A stretch of DNA of 64,000 bases, taken from Dehalococcoides mccartyi 195 (GTDB taxonomy: Bacteria > Chloroflexota > Dehalococcoidia > Dehalococcoidales > Dehalococcoidaceae). A program made the position numbers and the translations under genes. The stretch lies in contig NC_002936.3 in the NCBI RefSeq assembly GCF_000011905.1, forward strand, positions 1,302,001 through 1,366,000, read 5' to 3'. Numbering within the stretch: position 1 is the stretch's first letter; every line of letters begins with the position of its first letter. Below the pieces are notes generated by a model. It did no database searches, was not told the DNA's origin, and was given only the letters and a program-made list of their open reading frames with translations. Positions 16,473-24,832 of this stretch are shown here, piece by piece.

Positions 16473-17300
16473 TTACTCCGGGTTTCCCCCGAACAGTTCT
16501 GCCCGGTATATATGACGTTTTGCTTCGGAAACATGTTTCAGTTTCAAATTTAAAAAACCTGTTTCATACTCTCCCATAAGACCGGCAGCCGCAAAACTGA
16601 AATAGCAGTTATCCCCGATAATAATATGGTCTAAAGCCCGTATTTTCATCACCATGGCGGCATACACCAGCTCACGGGTCAGGTCTTTATCTGCCTGCGA
16701 AGGCTCGGTCTTACCGGAAGGGTGGTTATGAACAAAAATAAGGGCGGAGGCATTTTGGGAAATAGCCGCCCCAATCACCTCCCGGGGGATAACACAACCG
16801 CTGGCCACTGTTCCGCTAAAAAGGTCTGCCACCTCCAGCACCCGGTGCTGGCTGTCCAGATATATTACCTTGAAAACCTCTTTTTTCAGACCCCGCATGG
16901 CGCAATACAGGTAATCAAACACCTGCTGGGCGGTATTGCAGACCGGTTTTTCCATAATCCCGTCCTTAAGGTAGCGCCGGGATACTTCCCTGATAAGGGT
17001 AAGGGCCATGGAGTTGACCTCGCCTATTCCCTTTATGCTTGAAAGTTCGGCAGGGGAGGCTTCCAGCACCGCCCTAAGGCTGCCGAAGTGTTTTATGGCC
17101 TCTTTGGCCGCTTGCTTGCAATCACGGCGGGGAGTCCCTAAGGTAAGCAGCAGATCTACCACTTCATAATCATTCAGCCCGTCCAGACCGGCCTTAAGGA
17201 AACGCTCACGCAGACGCTGGCGATGCCCGGCGTTCGGATTAGCGGTTGAAACAGATGGGGTATCCTCAGTCTTCTTGGGCGGGTTCATCCGGCTCTTCAT
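16473..17300 (-). CDS. radC: RadC/YeeS-family JAMM-domain protein
   Basis: 275 residues: N-terminal helix-hairpin-helix UPF0758 domain (GHRQRLRERFLKAGLDGLND, then SSIKGIGEVN) and C-terminal JAB/MPN domain with the metal motif FVHNHPSGKTEPSQADKD. The name radC is historical; a direct repair role is doubtful. Start overlaps the DUF2007 gene by 35 bases; Met5 (17288) is an alternative. Last 50 residues beyond the domain are unusual in length. Confidence 0.92.
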   Translation of the reverse strand: MKSRMNPPKKTEDTPSVSTANPNAGHRQRLRERFLKAGLDGLNDYEVVDLLLTLGTPRRDCKQAAKEAIKHFGSLRAVLEASPAELSSIKGIGEVNSMALTLIREVSRRYLKDGIMEKPVCNTAQQVFDYLYCAMRGLKKEVFKVIYLDSQHRVLEVADLFSGTVASGCVIPREVIGAAISQNASALIFVHNHPSGKTEPSQADKDLTRELVYAAMVMKIRALDHIIIGDNCYFSFAAAGLMGEYETGFLNLKLKHVSEAKRHIYRAELFGGNPE

Positions 17301-17520
17301 TCTGCACTTGCAAATCCGCCAATATCTCTTTGGCCTGAGTAAGGTGCTCTTTCAAAACATATAGACTGACCGGCAGCAAAGTTATACCCAGATACGGAAA
17401 CACCTGCTTCGCTCCCAGAGTGGAGGGAATACCCTCCCCCTCCAGAAAACCCTGCCACATTTCCGCCACTATCTGGTTGGGGGCTACCCCGGCCAGTTCC
17501 AGTTTATCCGCTTGGGGCAT
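17266..17520 (-). CDS. DUF2007-like putative signal-transducing protein
   Basis: 84 residues, small alpha/beta protein resembling the DUF2007 family (AEMWQGFLEGEGIPSTLGAKQ then ITLLPVSLYVLKEHLTQAKEIL) with an acidic tail. It overlaps dnaE by 17 bases and radC by 35, so the three genes form an operon. Function of the family is unknown. Confidence 0.8.
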   Translation of the reverse strand: MPQADKLELAGVAPNQIVAEMWQGFLEGEGIPSTLGAKQVFPYLGITLLPVSLYVLKEHLTQAKEILADLQVQNEEPDEPAQED

Positions 17521-20500
17521 TATTCTCCAGCCTCACATTGGCACTGCCCACCAGGGCGGCAAGCTTGCTTTTAAGCTCCGGACAATAGTATACCCAGATA
17601 TCCGGCATTTTCAATATGAAAACCCGTTCGTGATTTACCACGCACAGCCTTACCTCAGTTTCACCGGGGTATTGCTTCAGTATTTCAACTACTTCGTTCA
17701 AGCAGTCAATATCCCGGCCCTCATTTTCGGTCTGCTGGATACATACCACCAGCCGCTGCAGCTGGGGAGCCGGGGGCTCTTTGTCTTCCGCCTTCGGCTG
17801 GGGAGCGTTTATAAATACCGGAGCCGCTTTTTTATCTGTTTCCGGCTGATACCGGCTTACTTTTTCCGCATGAATTGATACCCTGTCTCCACGAACCACA
17901 GCTTTACCTTCCACTAATAGAATATTCCCCTCCTCCCAGAGGGCTTTAGTTGCGGCATATACTTTAGGCCAGGCGGCTACTTCCACCCGCCCCACCAAAT
18001 CTTCTATTTCCGCCATTACAAACGGTTTGCCTTCGCGGGTAGCCGAAACCCGCACCGAAGCCACCATACCGGCCACCGTTACCGGCTGGTTATCCAGTTC
18101 CTCATCTATCTGGCCGCACAGGGCGGTAGTTACCTCCTGAGCCGCACTGGCATACGGGGTGAAAGGGTGTTCAGATATAAATATGCCTACCAGCTCTTTT
18201 TCCCACTGGAGCTTTTCACGGGTGGTAACCGGGGATTCCGCCATCTCCAGACTGGGCATGGGCATGGGTGACTGCTGACCGAAAAGGTCAAACATGGTAG
18301 TCTGGTTTGAATCTTTCAGCTTCTGTTCCCGCTGAGCCAGGGAAAGTATATTCGGCAGATTGAAAAGGAGAGTCCCCCGGTCACCCAGGCTGTCCAGTGC
18401 CCCGGCTTTGACCAGGCTTTCCATTACCCGTTTGTTAAGTGATGACCCTTCCGCCCGGCGGCATAAATCTTCAACAGACAGATACTCCCCGTTGGCTTTT
18501 CTCTCTGCCACAATCGGTTCCACCGCCGCCACCCCCACATTCTTGACCGCCGCCAGCCCGAAGCGGATTTTCTTAACCCCGTCTTCGTTTTGCTCTATTT
18601 CAAAATTAACCCCGCTGCGGTTGATATCCGGCGGCAGCACCTCTATCCCCATATGGCGGGCTTCGGTAACGGCAGTTACCACTTTTTCAGTCACATCACA
18701 AAATGCCTGGAGATAGGCGGTTATGTATTCCACCGGATAGTTGGCTTTTAAGTAAGCTGTCTGGTAGGCAATAAGGGCATAGCTGGTGGCATGAGCCTTG
18801 TTAAAGGCATAACCGGCAAAGGGCTCAACCAGAGCAAACACCTCTTCGGCTATTTCAGGGGTATAGCCGTTTTTCAAAGCCCCGTCAATAAAATTGGCTT
18901 TCTGTTTCTGCATAACGGCCGCAATCTTCTTGCCCATGGCCTTGCGGAGTATATCCGCCTGTCCCAGGGTATAGCCGGAGAAGGTCTGGGCTATAAACAG
19001 CACCTGCTCCTGGTAAACAATAACACCGTAAGTTTCTTCCAGTATGGGTTCAAGGGCGGGGTGGGGGTAGGTGATAGGCTCAAGCCCGTGTTTTGATTTG
19101 ATAAAACGGGGTATCTGTTCCATAGGGCCGGGGCGGTACAAAGCCACCATAGCGCCAATATCTGAAAACACGGTCGGTTTCAGCTCTTTGATATAGCGGC
19201 GCATACCCGTGCCTTCCAGCTGGAAAACACCCACCGTTTCGCCGGCCGCCAGCAGCTCAAAGGTTTTTACATCGTCAAGGGGTATGGCCAGGGGGTCAAT
19301 ATCCTGCCCGGTGTATTCTTTAATAACCGCACAGGCCTTGCCAAGTATATTCAGGTTGACCAGCCCCAGAAAATCCATTTTGAGCAAGCCAATCTTGGCA
19401 ATATCTTCCATGGTGTACTGGGTCATGACCAGACCCAGATTATTTTCCTTGCTCAGGCGCTGCAGGGGTACATGGTCTGTCAGCGGGTCTTTGGAAATAA
19501 CCACCCCGGCGGCATGGGTGGAAGCATGGCGGGAAAGCCCCTCTATCTTGCGGGCGGCATCCACCAGATTACGGACAACCGAATCCTGATTGTACATATC
19601 TTTCAGTTCGGTGCTTTCTTCCATAGCCTTGTCCAGGGTCATGTGAAGGGAGAAGGGTATGACCTTGGCTACCCTGTCAACATCCGCATAGGCCATGCCA
19701 AGCGCCCGCCCCGCATCCCGCACCGCCGCTTTTGCCCCCAGCGTACCAAAGGTAATAATCTGGGAAACATGGTCACGCCCGTACTTGCCCACCACATATT
19801 CAATGACCTCCTCGCGGCGGTCATCCTGAAAGTCCATGTCTATATCAGGCATTTCCTTGCGTTCAATATTCAGAAAACGCTCAAAAACCAGCTTGTATTT
19901 AATAGGGTCAAGGGCGGTAATACCCAGACAGTACAGCACTATAGACGAAGCGGCGCTGCCGCGGACGCCGTAATACAAACCCTTTTCTTTTACAAAACGG
20001 ATAATATCCCAGGTAACCAGAAAGTAATTGGCAAACTCGGTGGTTTTAATAACATCCAGCTCATATTTCAGGCGGTCAAGTATCTCCTGGCTGGCATCAG
20101 GATAAAATTTGGGCAGCCCCTCATAACACAGGTCTGCCAGATACTCATCCGGGGTTTTACCGGCAGGTATATCTATCTCCGGCAGGTGCAAACGCCCGAA
20201 ATCCAGGCTTACGTTGCACATTTCGGCTATCTTGGCGGTGTTTTCAATAGCATCCGGTATATCCTGATAGGCTTCCGCCATTTCTTCAGGTGATTTCAGG
20301 TAAAAATAATCACCCTCCATCTTCATCCGTTTTTCGTCACTGACCAGCGCATTTGTGCCTATACAAAGCAGCAGGTCATGATAAGGGGCGTCTTCTTTAT
20401 CCAGATAATGGGTATCATTGGTAGCCACCAAAGGTATATCAAGCTCCCGTGCCATGGGAATAAGGACGCTGTTTATCTTTTCCAAATCCGGCATGGGGTG

Positions 20501-21016
20501 GCGCTGGATTTCTATATAGTAGTTTTCAAAAGTTTTCTTGTACCAAAGAGCGGCCTCTCTGGCTTCGTCAAAGCGGTTTTCCAATATCAGGCGGGGTACT
20601 TCCCCCGAAGGACAGGCCGAAAGGCAGACCAGCCCTTCCGAATATTTTTCAAGCAGCTCTTTATCTATCCGGGGTTTATAGTAAAAACCCTCTATGTGTG
20701 AACGTGAACTTAACTGGATAAGGTTGTGATAGCCTTTGTTATTTTTAGCCAGCAGCACCAGATGGTAATAGTTTTTATCTGCCGCTGTTTTGGCGGTACG
20801 GTCACCATATGCCAAATAGAATTCACTGCCCAGTATCGGTTTTATACCTGCTTCTTTGGCCTCTTTGTAAAAACGGGGAATACCGTGCATAGTACCATGG
20901 TCGGTAATAGCCAGCGCCTCCATGCCAAGTTCTTTGGCACGGGCTACCAGCTGGGAAATACGGCACATGCCGTCCAGCAGGCTGAATTCGGTGTGGACAT
21001 GAAGATGACAAAACAT
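17504..21016 (-). CDS. dnaE: DNA polymerase III alpha subunit
   Basis: 1170 residues from the ATG at 21016, which gives the family N-terminus MFCHLHVHTEFSLLDG; a frame extension to 21055 adds only unlikely sequence. PHP domain first (HLHVHTEFS), catalytic palm with PDIDMDFQDDRREEVIEYV (the catalytic aspartates), fingers, tandem HhH, then an OB-fold (PVTVAGMVASVRVSATREGK) and a C-terminal tail. DnaE1-type replicative polymerase. Head of the dnaE-DUF2007-radC cluster. Confidence 0.97.
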   Translation of the reverse strand: MFCHLHVHTEFSLLDGMCRISQLVARAKELGMEALAITDHGTMHGIPRFYKEAKEAGIKPILGSEFYLAYGDRTAKTAADKNYYHLVLLAKNNKGYHNLIQLSSRSHIEGFYYKPRIDKELLEKYSEGLVCLSACPSGEVPRLILENRFDEAREAALWYKKTFENYYIEIQRHPMPDLEKINSVLIPMARELDIPLVATNDTHYLDKEDAPYHDLLLCIGTNALVSDEKRMKMEGDYFYLKSPEEMAEAYQDIPDAIENTAKIAEMCNVSLDFGRLHLPEIDIPAGKTPDEYLADLCYEGLPKFYPDASQEILDRLKYELDVIKTTEFANYFLVTWDIIRFVKEKGLYYGVRGSAASSIVLYCLGITALDPIKYKLVFERFLNIERKEMPDIDMDFQDDRREEVIEYVVGKYGRDHVSQIITFGTLGAKAAVRDAGRALGMAYADVDRVAKVIPFSLHMTLDKAMEESTELKDMYNQDSVVRNLVDAARKIEGLSRHASTHAAGVVISKDPLTDHVPLQRLSKENNLGLVMTQYTMEDIAKIGLLKMDFLGLVNLNILGKACAVIKEYTGQDIDPLAIPLDDVKTFELLAAGETVGVFQLEGTGMRRYIKELKPTVFSDIGAMVALYRPGPMEQIPRFIKSKHGLEPITYPHPALEPILEETYGVIVYQEQVLFIAQTFSGYTLGQADILRKAMGKKIAAVMQKQKANFIDGALKNGYTPEIAEEVFALVEPFAGYAFNKAHATSYALIAYQTAYLKANYPVEYITAYLQAFCDVTEKVVTAVTEARHMGIEVLPPDINRSGVNFEIEQNEDGVKKIRFGLAAVKNVGVAAVEPIVAERKANGEYLSVEDLCRRAEGSSLNKRVMESLVKAGALDSLGDRGTLLFNLPNILSLAQREQKLKDSNQTTMFDLFGQQSPMPMPSLEMAESPVTTREKLQWEKELVGIFISEHPFTPYASAAQEVTTALCGQIDEELDNQPVTVAGMVASVRVSATREGKPFVMAEIEDLVGRVEVAAWPKVYAATKALWEEGNILLVEGKAVVRGDRVSIHAEKVSRYQPETDKKAAPVFINAPQPKAEDKEPPAPQLQRLVVCIQQTENEGRDIDCLNEVVEILKQYPGETEVRLCVVNHERVFILKMPDIWVYYCPELKSKLAALVGSANVRLENNAPSG

Positions 21017-21162
21017 AGCTTTTCCTAAGGGCAGATTATAACACAGCCCTGCCATTTGAGGTATGCAGGTGAGAAGTCATTTCAAGGCTTAAAACAACCT
21101 CAAACAGACAACCTCAAGGTTTGAAGGTGCATTTTTCGTAGATAAGAGTGTAAAATACAGCC

Positions 21163-21873
21163 ATGAAACCAGAATTGAAAAGATTTTTATATAATGTCTG
21201 GAAAACCTTAGCCACACTCCTTATCCCACTGATAATACTCACCCTGACCCTGAGTATACTTATAAACTGCCGATGGCTGTATGAAAAGGGTTTTGAAAAG
21301 TACGAAATCAGCCAAAAAACCGGCTTTACCCCTGCCCAACTAGAAACAGCCGCATCTACCCTTATTAGTTACTTTAACAACGGCGAGGAATATATAGACC
21401 TACATCTGGAAAAAGACGGGGTAGACGTAACCGTATTCAAAGAACGGGAAATACTTCACTTAAAAGATGTAAAGGGGCTTGTCCGCCTGAATTATCTGGC
21501 TCTGGGCATCTGCCTGTTACTTGGCGGAGGATTTTTCCTTTACCTATACTTGAAAAAACAGGCCGGGCGGGTAAAAAAAGCCGGCATAGTGCTTATTCAG
21601 GGAGGAGTGTTCAGCCTTTTGTTATTAGGCGGCATCGGGCTTATAGCCATGCTGGATTTCCAGACTTTCTTCACCCGGTTGCACCTGCTTGGTTTCAGCA
21701 ATGACTTCTGGCTGTTAGACCCCGCCAAAGACTATCTGGTAATGTTTTTCCCCAGAGGGTTCTGGGAAGACAGCGCCCTTATGCTGGGCATTTTAATCGG
21801 AGTATTGGCAGTCAGTCTTGTGGCCGGCGGCTGGCTACTAAGAAAACCTTCCAGGAGTGACCTGCCTTTTTAA
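21163..21873 (+). CDS. TIGR01906/DUF1461-family membrane protein
   Basis: 236 residues. One N-terminal helix (about 15-38), an extracytoplasmic region with YFNNGEEYIDL, then three more helices; the end of the third loop reads FFTRLHLLGFSNDFWLLDP and FFPRGFWEDSALMLG, the conserved signature of the TIGR01906 integral membrane proteins. Function unknown. Followed by a strong terminator. Confidence 0.85.
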   Translation: MKPELKRFLYNVWKTLATLLIPLIILTLTLSILINCRWLYEKGFEKYEISQKTGFTPAQLETAASTLISYFNNGEEYIDLHLEKDGVDVTVFKEREILHLKDVKGLVRLNYLALGICLLLGGGFFLYLYLKKQAGRVKKAGIVLIQGGVFSLLLLGGIGLIAMLDFQTFFTRLHLLGFSNDFWLLDPAKDYLVMFFPRGFWEDSALMLGILIGVLAVSLVAGGWLLRKPSRSDLPF

Positions 21874-21879
21874 TAGCCA

Positions 21880-21907
21880 AACGGCGGTAAACCCCGCCGT
21901 TTCTTTT
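21880..21907 (+). terminator. Rho-independent terminator
   Basis: AACGGCGG (21880-21887) pairs with CCGCCGTT (21894-21901), followed by TTCTTTTC. Serves the DUF1461 gene and lies between two convergent genes. Confidence 0.75.
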
Positions 21908-21960
21908 CAAGATGCTACATTGCACACCTGTGATAAACAATACAGAACTTCAGTTCTAGC

Positions 21961-22380
21961 TTACTGTGCCTTACTGACAGTCAGCAAGAGTCGGTACTGG
22001 TCTTTGGTAATTTCTGTACCGACTGCAGGGTAGGGAGTAACGTTAAAGCTGAATTTATAAATGCCGAAATCAGCTACCGCATCTCCTCCGGCACCTCTTT
22101 TAACCATGTAAAACTTGGTCTTTTCGCCGCCAGAGTTAATCTCCAACTGAACCATCACTTCACCCGCCCAGATACACTGGACACCCTCGGGGCAACGGCT
22201 GTCGGATACTACCCCTACGAATTTGATAATCAGATCTTCGCCGGCTATGGCACAACTCTGTCCAGGGGGGAAAGAGATAGACTGGTCAAGCCCTGCCGTA
22301 GGAGTGTCAACGGAACAGGCCGAAAGGGGTAAACCTAGCATCAGCAAACCGGCAAATATAGTTAAGACTCTCTTGCGCAT
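21961..22380 (-). CDS. Secreted lipoprotein of unknown function
   Basis: 139 residues. Signal peptide with lipobox LSAC (Cys about residue 22). The mature protein is predicted beta-rich and contains SRCPEGVQCIWAGEVMV, a two-cysteine motif seen in many uncharacterised bacterial lipoproteins; the two cysteines probably form a disulfide. No enzyme family recognised. Confidence 0.75.
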   Translation of the reverse strand: MRKRVLTIFAGLLMLGLPLSACSVDTPTAGLDQSISFPPGQSCAIAGEDLIIKFVGVVSDSRCPEGVQCIWAGEVMVQLEINSGGEKTKFYMVKRGAGGDAVADFGIYKFSFNVTPYPAVGTEITKDQYRLLLTVSKAQ

Positions 22381-22728
22381 ATTTTATCCTTTACCTTTCC
22401 GGGAAACACACCTGAAGACAGTCTGAAACACTCTGAAAACTCAAAGACATCCGGTGCACCAGCGGCAGAGTAATTTTCAGACATATCTGTTTCCCTCTAT
22501 CTTATAACGATAAACGGAACTTGCAGATAGCCGCTTATAAAAAGTACCTGCCAACCGCAAACTAAATAAATACCCGCTTAAGCACCGTACAGAGTAAAGG
22601 CAATAGAAAATCCGGATCTTTTACTAAAAACAAAAACCGACACAATACATTACTGGCTGGGATAGGCAGATGAATTATGCCGGCATTTGCCGGTCAGCTT
22701 TAACGAAACACAGTTTCATCAACCGAAT
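22381..22728. other. Intergenic stretch without recognised gene
   Basis: About 350 bases between two minus-strand genes. I see no credible ORF, no RNA gene and only a short GC hairpin (CCGGCATTTGCCGG near 22680) without a T-run. Confidence 0.5.
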
Positions 22729-22944
22729 TTAGTGGCAGCCGGAACAGCTTGAACAAGAACCGCTTGAACAGGAACCGCCGCCGCTTCCGCAGGAACCGGT
22801 ACCTCGGCAGGCAAAACCTGAAACGCCTCTGGCAGAGGGAGTTTTGCATTCAGGGCAAAGAGCTTCCTCATCAGCCTTGCTGGTAGAGCGGATGTCTTCA
22901 AATCTGGTTTTGCATTTTGGGCATACATATTCGTAAATTGGCAT
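22729..22944 (-). CDS. FmdB-family zinc-ribbon protein
   Basis: 71 residues starting MPIYEYVCPKCKTRFEDI, with CPKC and CPECK forming the zinc ribbon of the FmdB/CxxC_CXXC_SSSS family, and a Gly/Ser/Cys-rich tail (GSCGSGGGSCSSGSCSSC). FmdB proteins are putative regulators first found next to formamidase genes. A second frame over the same region gives a shadow ORF without motif support. Confidence 0.88.
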   Translation of the reverse strand: MPIYEYVCPKCKTRFEDIRSTSKADEEALCPECKTPSARGVSGFACRGTGSCGSGGGSCSSGSCSSCSGCH

Positions 22945-23122
22945 TTTTATCTCCTACTAAAATTGTATCGTCAAAAGAGCTTAAAGTCAACGCTTACCTG
23001 ACATAACTATATATCCCAGATGTAGTTGGCCTCAATAACAGTTTAAAAACTAAATATTGTCCAGGACTCTAAAATTTTCAAAATAAATCCTGCCGCTAAA
23101 AGCAGATACTCCTGAAGCTGGA

Positions 23123-23152
23123 TTGACACTAGTCTATCCCAATAAGTATAAT
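23123..23152 (+). promoter_or_regulatory. Promoter of the tRNA-Leu/Arg/Val cluster
   Basis: TTGACA (23123-23128), 18 bases, TATAAT (23147-23152), about 50 bases before the first tRNA. Confidence 0.65.
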
Positions 23153-23202
23153 CTAGCGGCTTAAGTTGTCCAGATAACCCTGATCAACTGGTGACTTGAC
23201 AG

Positions 23203-23289
23203 GCCGAAGTGGCGGAACGGCAGACGCGCTACGTTCAGGGCGTAGTACCTGTAATAGGTGTGAGAGTTCAAATCTCTCCTTCGGCACCA
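23203..23289 (+). tRNA. tRNA-Leu(CAG)
   Basis: Acceptor GCCGAAG/CTTCGGC, long variable arm, anticodon loop TTCAGGG with anticodon CAG, T-loop AGTTCAAATCT, CCA encoded. Confidence 0.96.
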
Positions 23290-23294
23290 TACCG

Positions 23295-23372
23295 GCGCTT
23301 GTAGCTCAGTTGGATTAGAGCGCAGCCCTGCGAAGGCTGAGGTCGTGGGTTCGAGTCCCACCAAGCGCGCCA
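23295..23372 (+). tRNA. tRNA-Arg(GCG)
   Basis: Acceptor GCGCTTG/CAAGCGC, anticodon stem CAGCC/GGCTG with loop CTGCGAA, so anticodon GCG, reading CGC and CGU with G34. Most bacteria use an ACG anticodon edited to ICG for this box. CCA encoded. Confidence 0.95.
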
Positions 23373-23382
23373 TATTTCTTTC

Positions 23383-23459
23383 GGGCGGTTAGCTCAGCTG
23401 GTTAGAGCACCTGCTTTACACGCAGGGGGTCATAGGTTCGAATCCTATACCGCCCACCA
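23383..23459 (+). tRNA. tRNA-Val(TAC), integration target
   Basis: Acceptor GGGCGGT/ACCGCCC, anticodon loop TTTACAC with anticodon TAC, T-loop GGTTCGAATCC, CCA encoded. From the anticodon loop to beyond the CCA this gene is duplicated at 36417-36467, the mark of an element integrated in its 3' end. The gene remains intact at this left junction. Confidence 0.97.
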
Positions 23460-23465
23460 TTTTTT
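23415..23465 (+). repeat. Left attachment site (attL core)
   Basis: 51 bases identical to 36417-36467: the tRNA-Val sequence from the anticodon loop through CCA and six following Ts. Similarity continues imperfectly to about 23527 through the tRNA terminator. Confidence 0.93.
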
Positions 23466-23476
23466 AAACGTAGAAC

Positions 23477-23512
23477 AGCCCTCATGATGTTATTGTCATG
23501 GGGGCTATTTTT
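23477..23512 (+). terminator. tRNA-Val terminator, left copy
   Basis: AGCCC...GGGCT with inner CATGA/TCATG pairing followed by ATTTTTAT. The right junction has a diverged version at 36479-36514, so one copy came with the element. Confidence 0.7.
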
Positions 23513-23518
23513 ATAAAT

Positions 23519-23537
23519 GGCACTAATTTGGCACTAA
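23519..23537 (+). repeat. Tandem GGCACTAA, putative integrase arm site (left)
   Basis: GGCACTAATTTGGCACTAA: two 8-base units spaced one helical turn (11 bases). The identical 19-base sequence recurs at 36291-36309, and a single unit at 36521-36528. Confidence 0.6.
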
Positions 23538-23826
23538 ACTTTTTCGGCTGATGATCTTTCCATTCTCAAAACAACATAATCTAAATGTTAATTGAAGAGT
23601 AGTTTCTATGCTGATATCTCATCATAAGCATATTCGAGCATATACCTCTATCACAATATCTTTGCGAATTTGGTAGGGAGTTTGAAAACTAGTCGCTATT
23701 TGGGTCTACTTCAATCATGACATGACGCTATCTTATCAATCTAATCAGTCGGAACGCTGTTTTATTCAACAAAAGTATGATCTATGGAAAAAAAGGATTT
23801 TGATATTTAGTTTATTTCAAACTATT
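23538..23826. other. Left end of element, no gene seen
   Basis: About 290 bases of AT-rich sequence between the left arm repeats and the small membrane protein gene; no ORF with a ribosome site and no RNA structure that I recognise. Confidence 0.45.
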
Positions 23827-23991
23827 TTAGGTTTTTTTATTCCCCCCCCAGAAATTTAACAAACCTAGTGCACCTGCGAAACTAAATAGAGCAAGAATTA
23901 CAAATTCCGAATCAAAGCGAGGGAATATACCTGCGAGTACCATAAAAATAATGCCTAATATTACCCAAAAGCTCCGGCGGATTTTCTTCAT
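23827..23991 (-). CDS. 54-residue small membrane protein
   Basis: ATG at 23991 (minus) with AGGAGA five bases upstream; protein MKKIRRSFWVILGIIFMVLA followed by GIFPRFDSEFV and a second hydrophobic helix (ILALFSFAGALGLLNFW), ending GGNKKT. Positively charged N-terminus and two helices give a hairpin topology with both ends inside. Too short for default gene finding. No family recognised; it is the first gene inside the left end of the element. Confidence 0.65.
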   Translation of the reverse strand: MKKIRRSFWVILGIIFMVLAGIFPRFDSEFVILALFSFAGALGLLNFWGGNKKT

Positions 23992-24313
23992 CTATTTCTC
24001 CTTCAGTCCATCGAGCACTTTATTATTATTTAACTTACTTTAAAACAATAAGATAGACGTATTTACCTTTATGGTCTTTAAATATTTATCGTTTTATTGA
24101 ACAACATATTTTATCCAATTTACTCTTAGATGCAATATCAGGTTCCTTACCGTATAGCAAATGCTTAGGGTGATCCATGGTATAGATACGTAGATATAGT
24201 CATTTATTTCTATTATTTATACATTATTTGTATTATAGTTGACAAATATATCTTTATTGTTATAATTTTGCCTATATTGTTCGGATAATACAAAGAGTCA
24301 ATCGGAGGCAACT
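23992..24313. other. AT-rich intergenic region with promoter
   Basis: About 320 bases between divergent genes. Apart from the promoter at 24239-24266 I find no gene or structured RNA. Confidence 0.5.
24239..24266 (+). promoter_or_regulatory. Consensus promoter of the YD-repeat gene
   Basis: TTGACA (24239-24244), 16 bases, TATAAT (24261-24266), 47 bases before the start; both hexamers are perfect. Confidence 0.75.
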
Positions 24314-24832
24314 ATGTTTGTGCCCAAGTTTCTGAAATCACTCACTCCTCTTATCGGTGTTATCATCTCAATTATTCTTCTTTTTGAAATGGTCCCTCCT
24401 ATTTCTCTACATGCTGCGGATGACGGGTCTAGTGATGGTAGTGATATCATTCATTACATAGACAATCAGGAGAGAATACCTGTCATACCGGTACCTCCAC
24501 AACGAACCACAATTAACGCATTAGCTGAATCCTGTTCTATACTGATTTCAGCTAGTGAAAAAATAAGTCTGCAAATTCCGGCTGGTGCTGTATCTGGCCA
24601 AGTCCAAATAAACATGGATGAATATATTCCATGGGGATCAACAGGAACTAGATTTGTAAATGTAGTAGACCTTACTGCTAGAATTGAAGCTACAGATACA
24701 ATTGTTAATAAATTCGATAAACAGCTTCTTATAACGATCAAGCATACCCCAGAAGAATTACATGGTTTAGACTTAGATTCACTTAAGCTATGCTATTTAG
24801 ATGAAAAAGAATTAATCCTGGGTGCCTGTTGA
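24314..24832 (+). CDS. Secretion-signal N-terminal part of YD-repeat protein (frameshifted)
   Basis: 172 residues; start has GGAGG at the right distance. Sec signal peptide (MFVPKFLKSLTPLIGVIISI then LLFEMVPPISLHAADD; cleavage probably after HAA), then a beta-rich domain with ISLQIPAGAVSGQVQINMDE, the sort of ZU5-like/anchor segment placed before YD-repeat shells. It ends LILGAC and stop. The next frame over (+1) contains SWVPVESSKFDKKTGILTAY, which is the natural continuation (family pattern W-V-P-V-E-S...TG...A...HFS). So this and the next ORF were one gene; an extra base near 24811-24820 (GAATTAATCCTGG) would explain the break. Confidence 0.75.
   Translation: MFVPKFLKSLTPLIGVIISIILLFEMVPPISLHAADDGSSDGSDIIHYIDNQERIPVIPVPPQRTTINALAESCSILISASEKISLQIPAGAVSGQVQINMDEYIPWGSTGTRFVNVVDLTARIEATDTIVNKFDKQLLITIKHTPEELHGLDLDSLKLCYLDEKELILGAC

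Noticed and set aside
22719-22928. ORF in another frame over the FmdB gene
   Set aside because: Low-complexity Ala/Pro/Val translation of the FmdB Gly/Cys tail; the zinc-ribbon frame explains the sequence.
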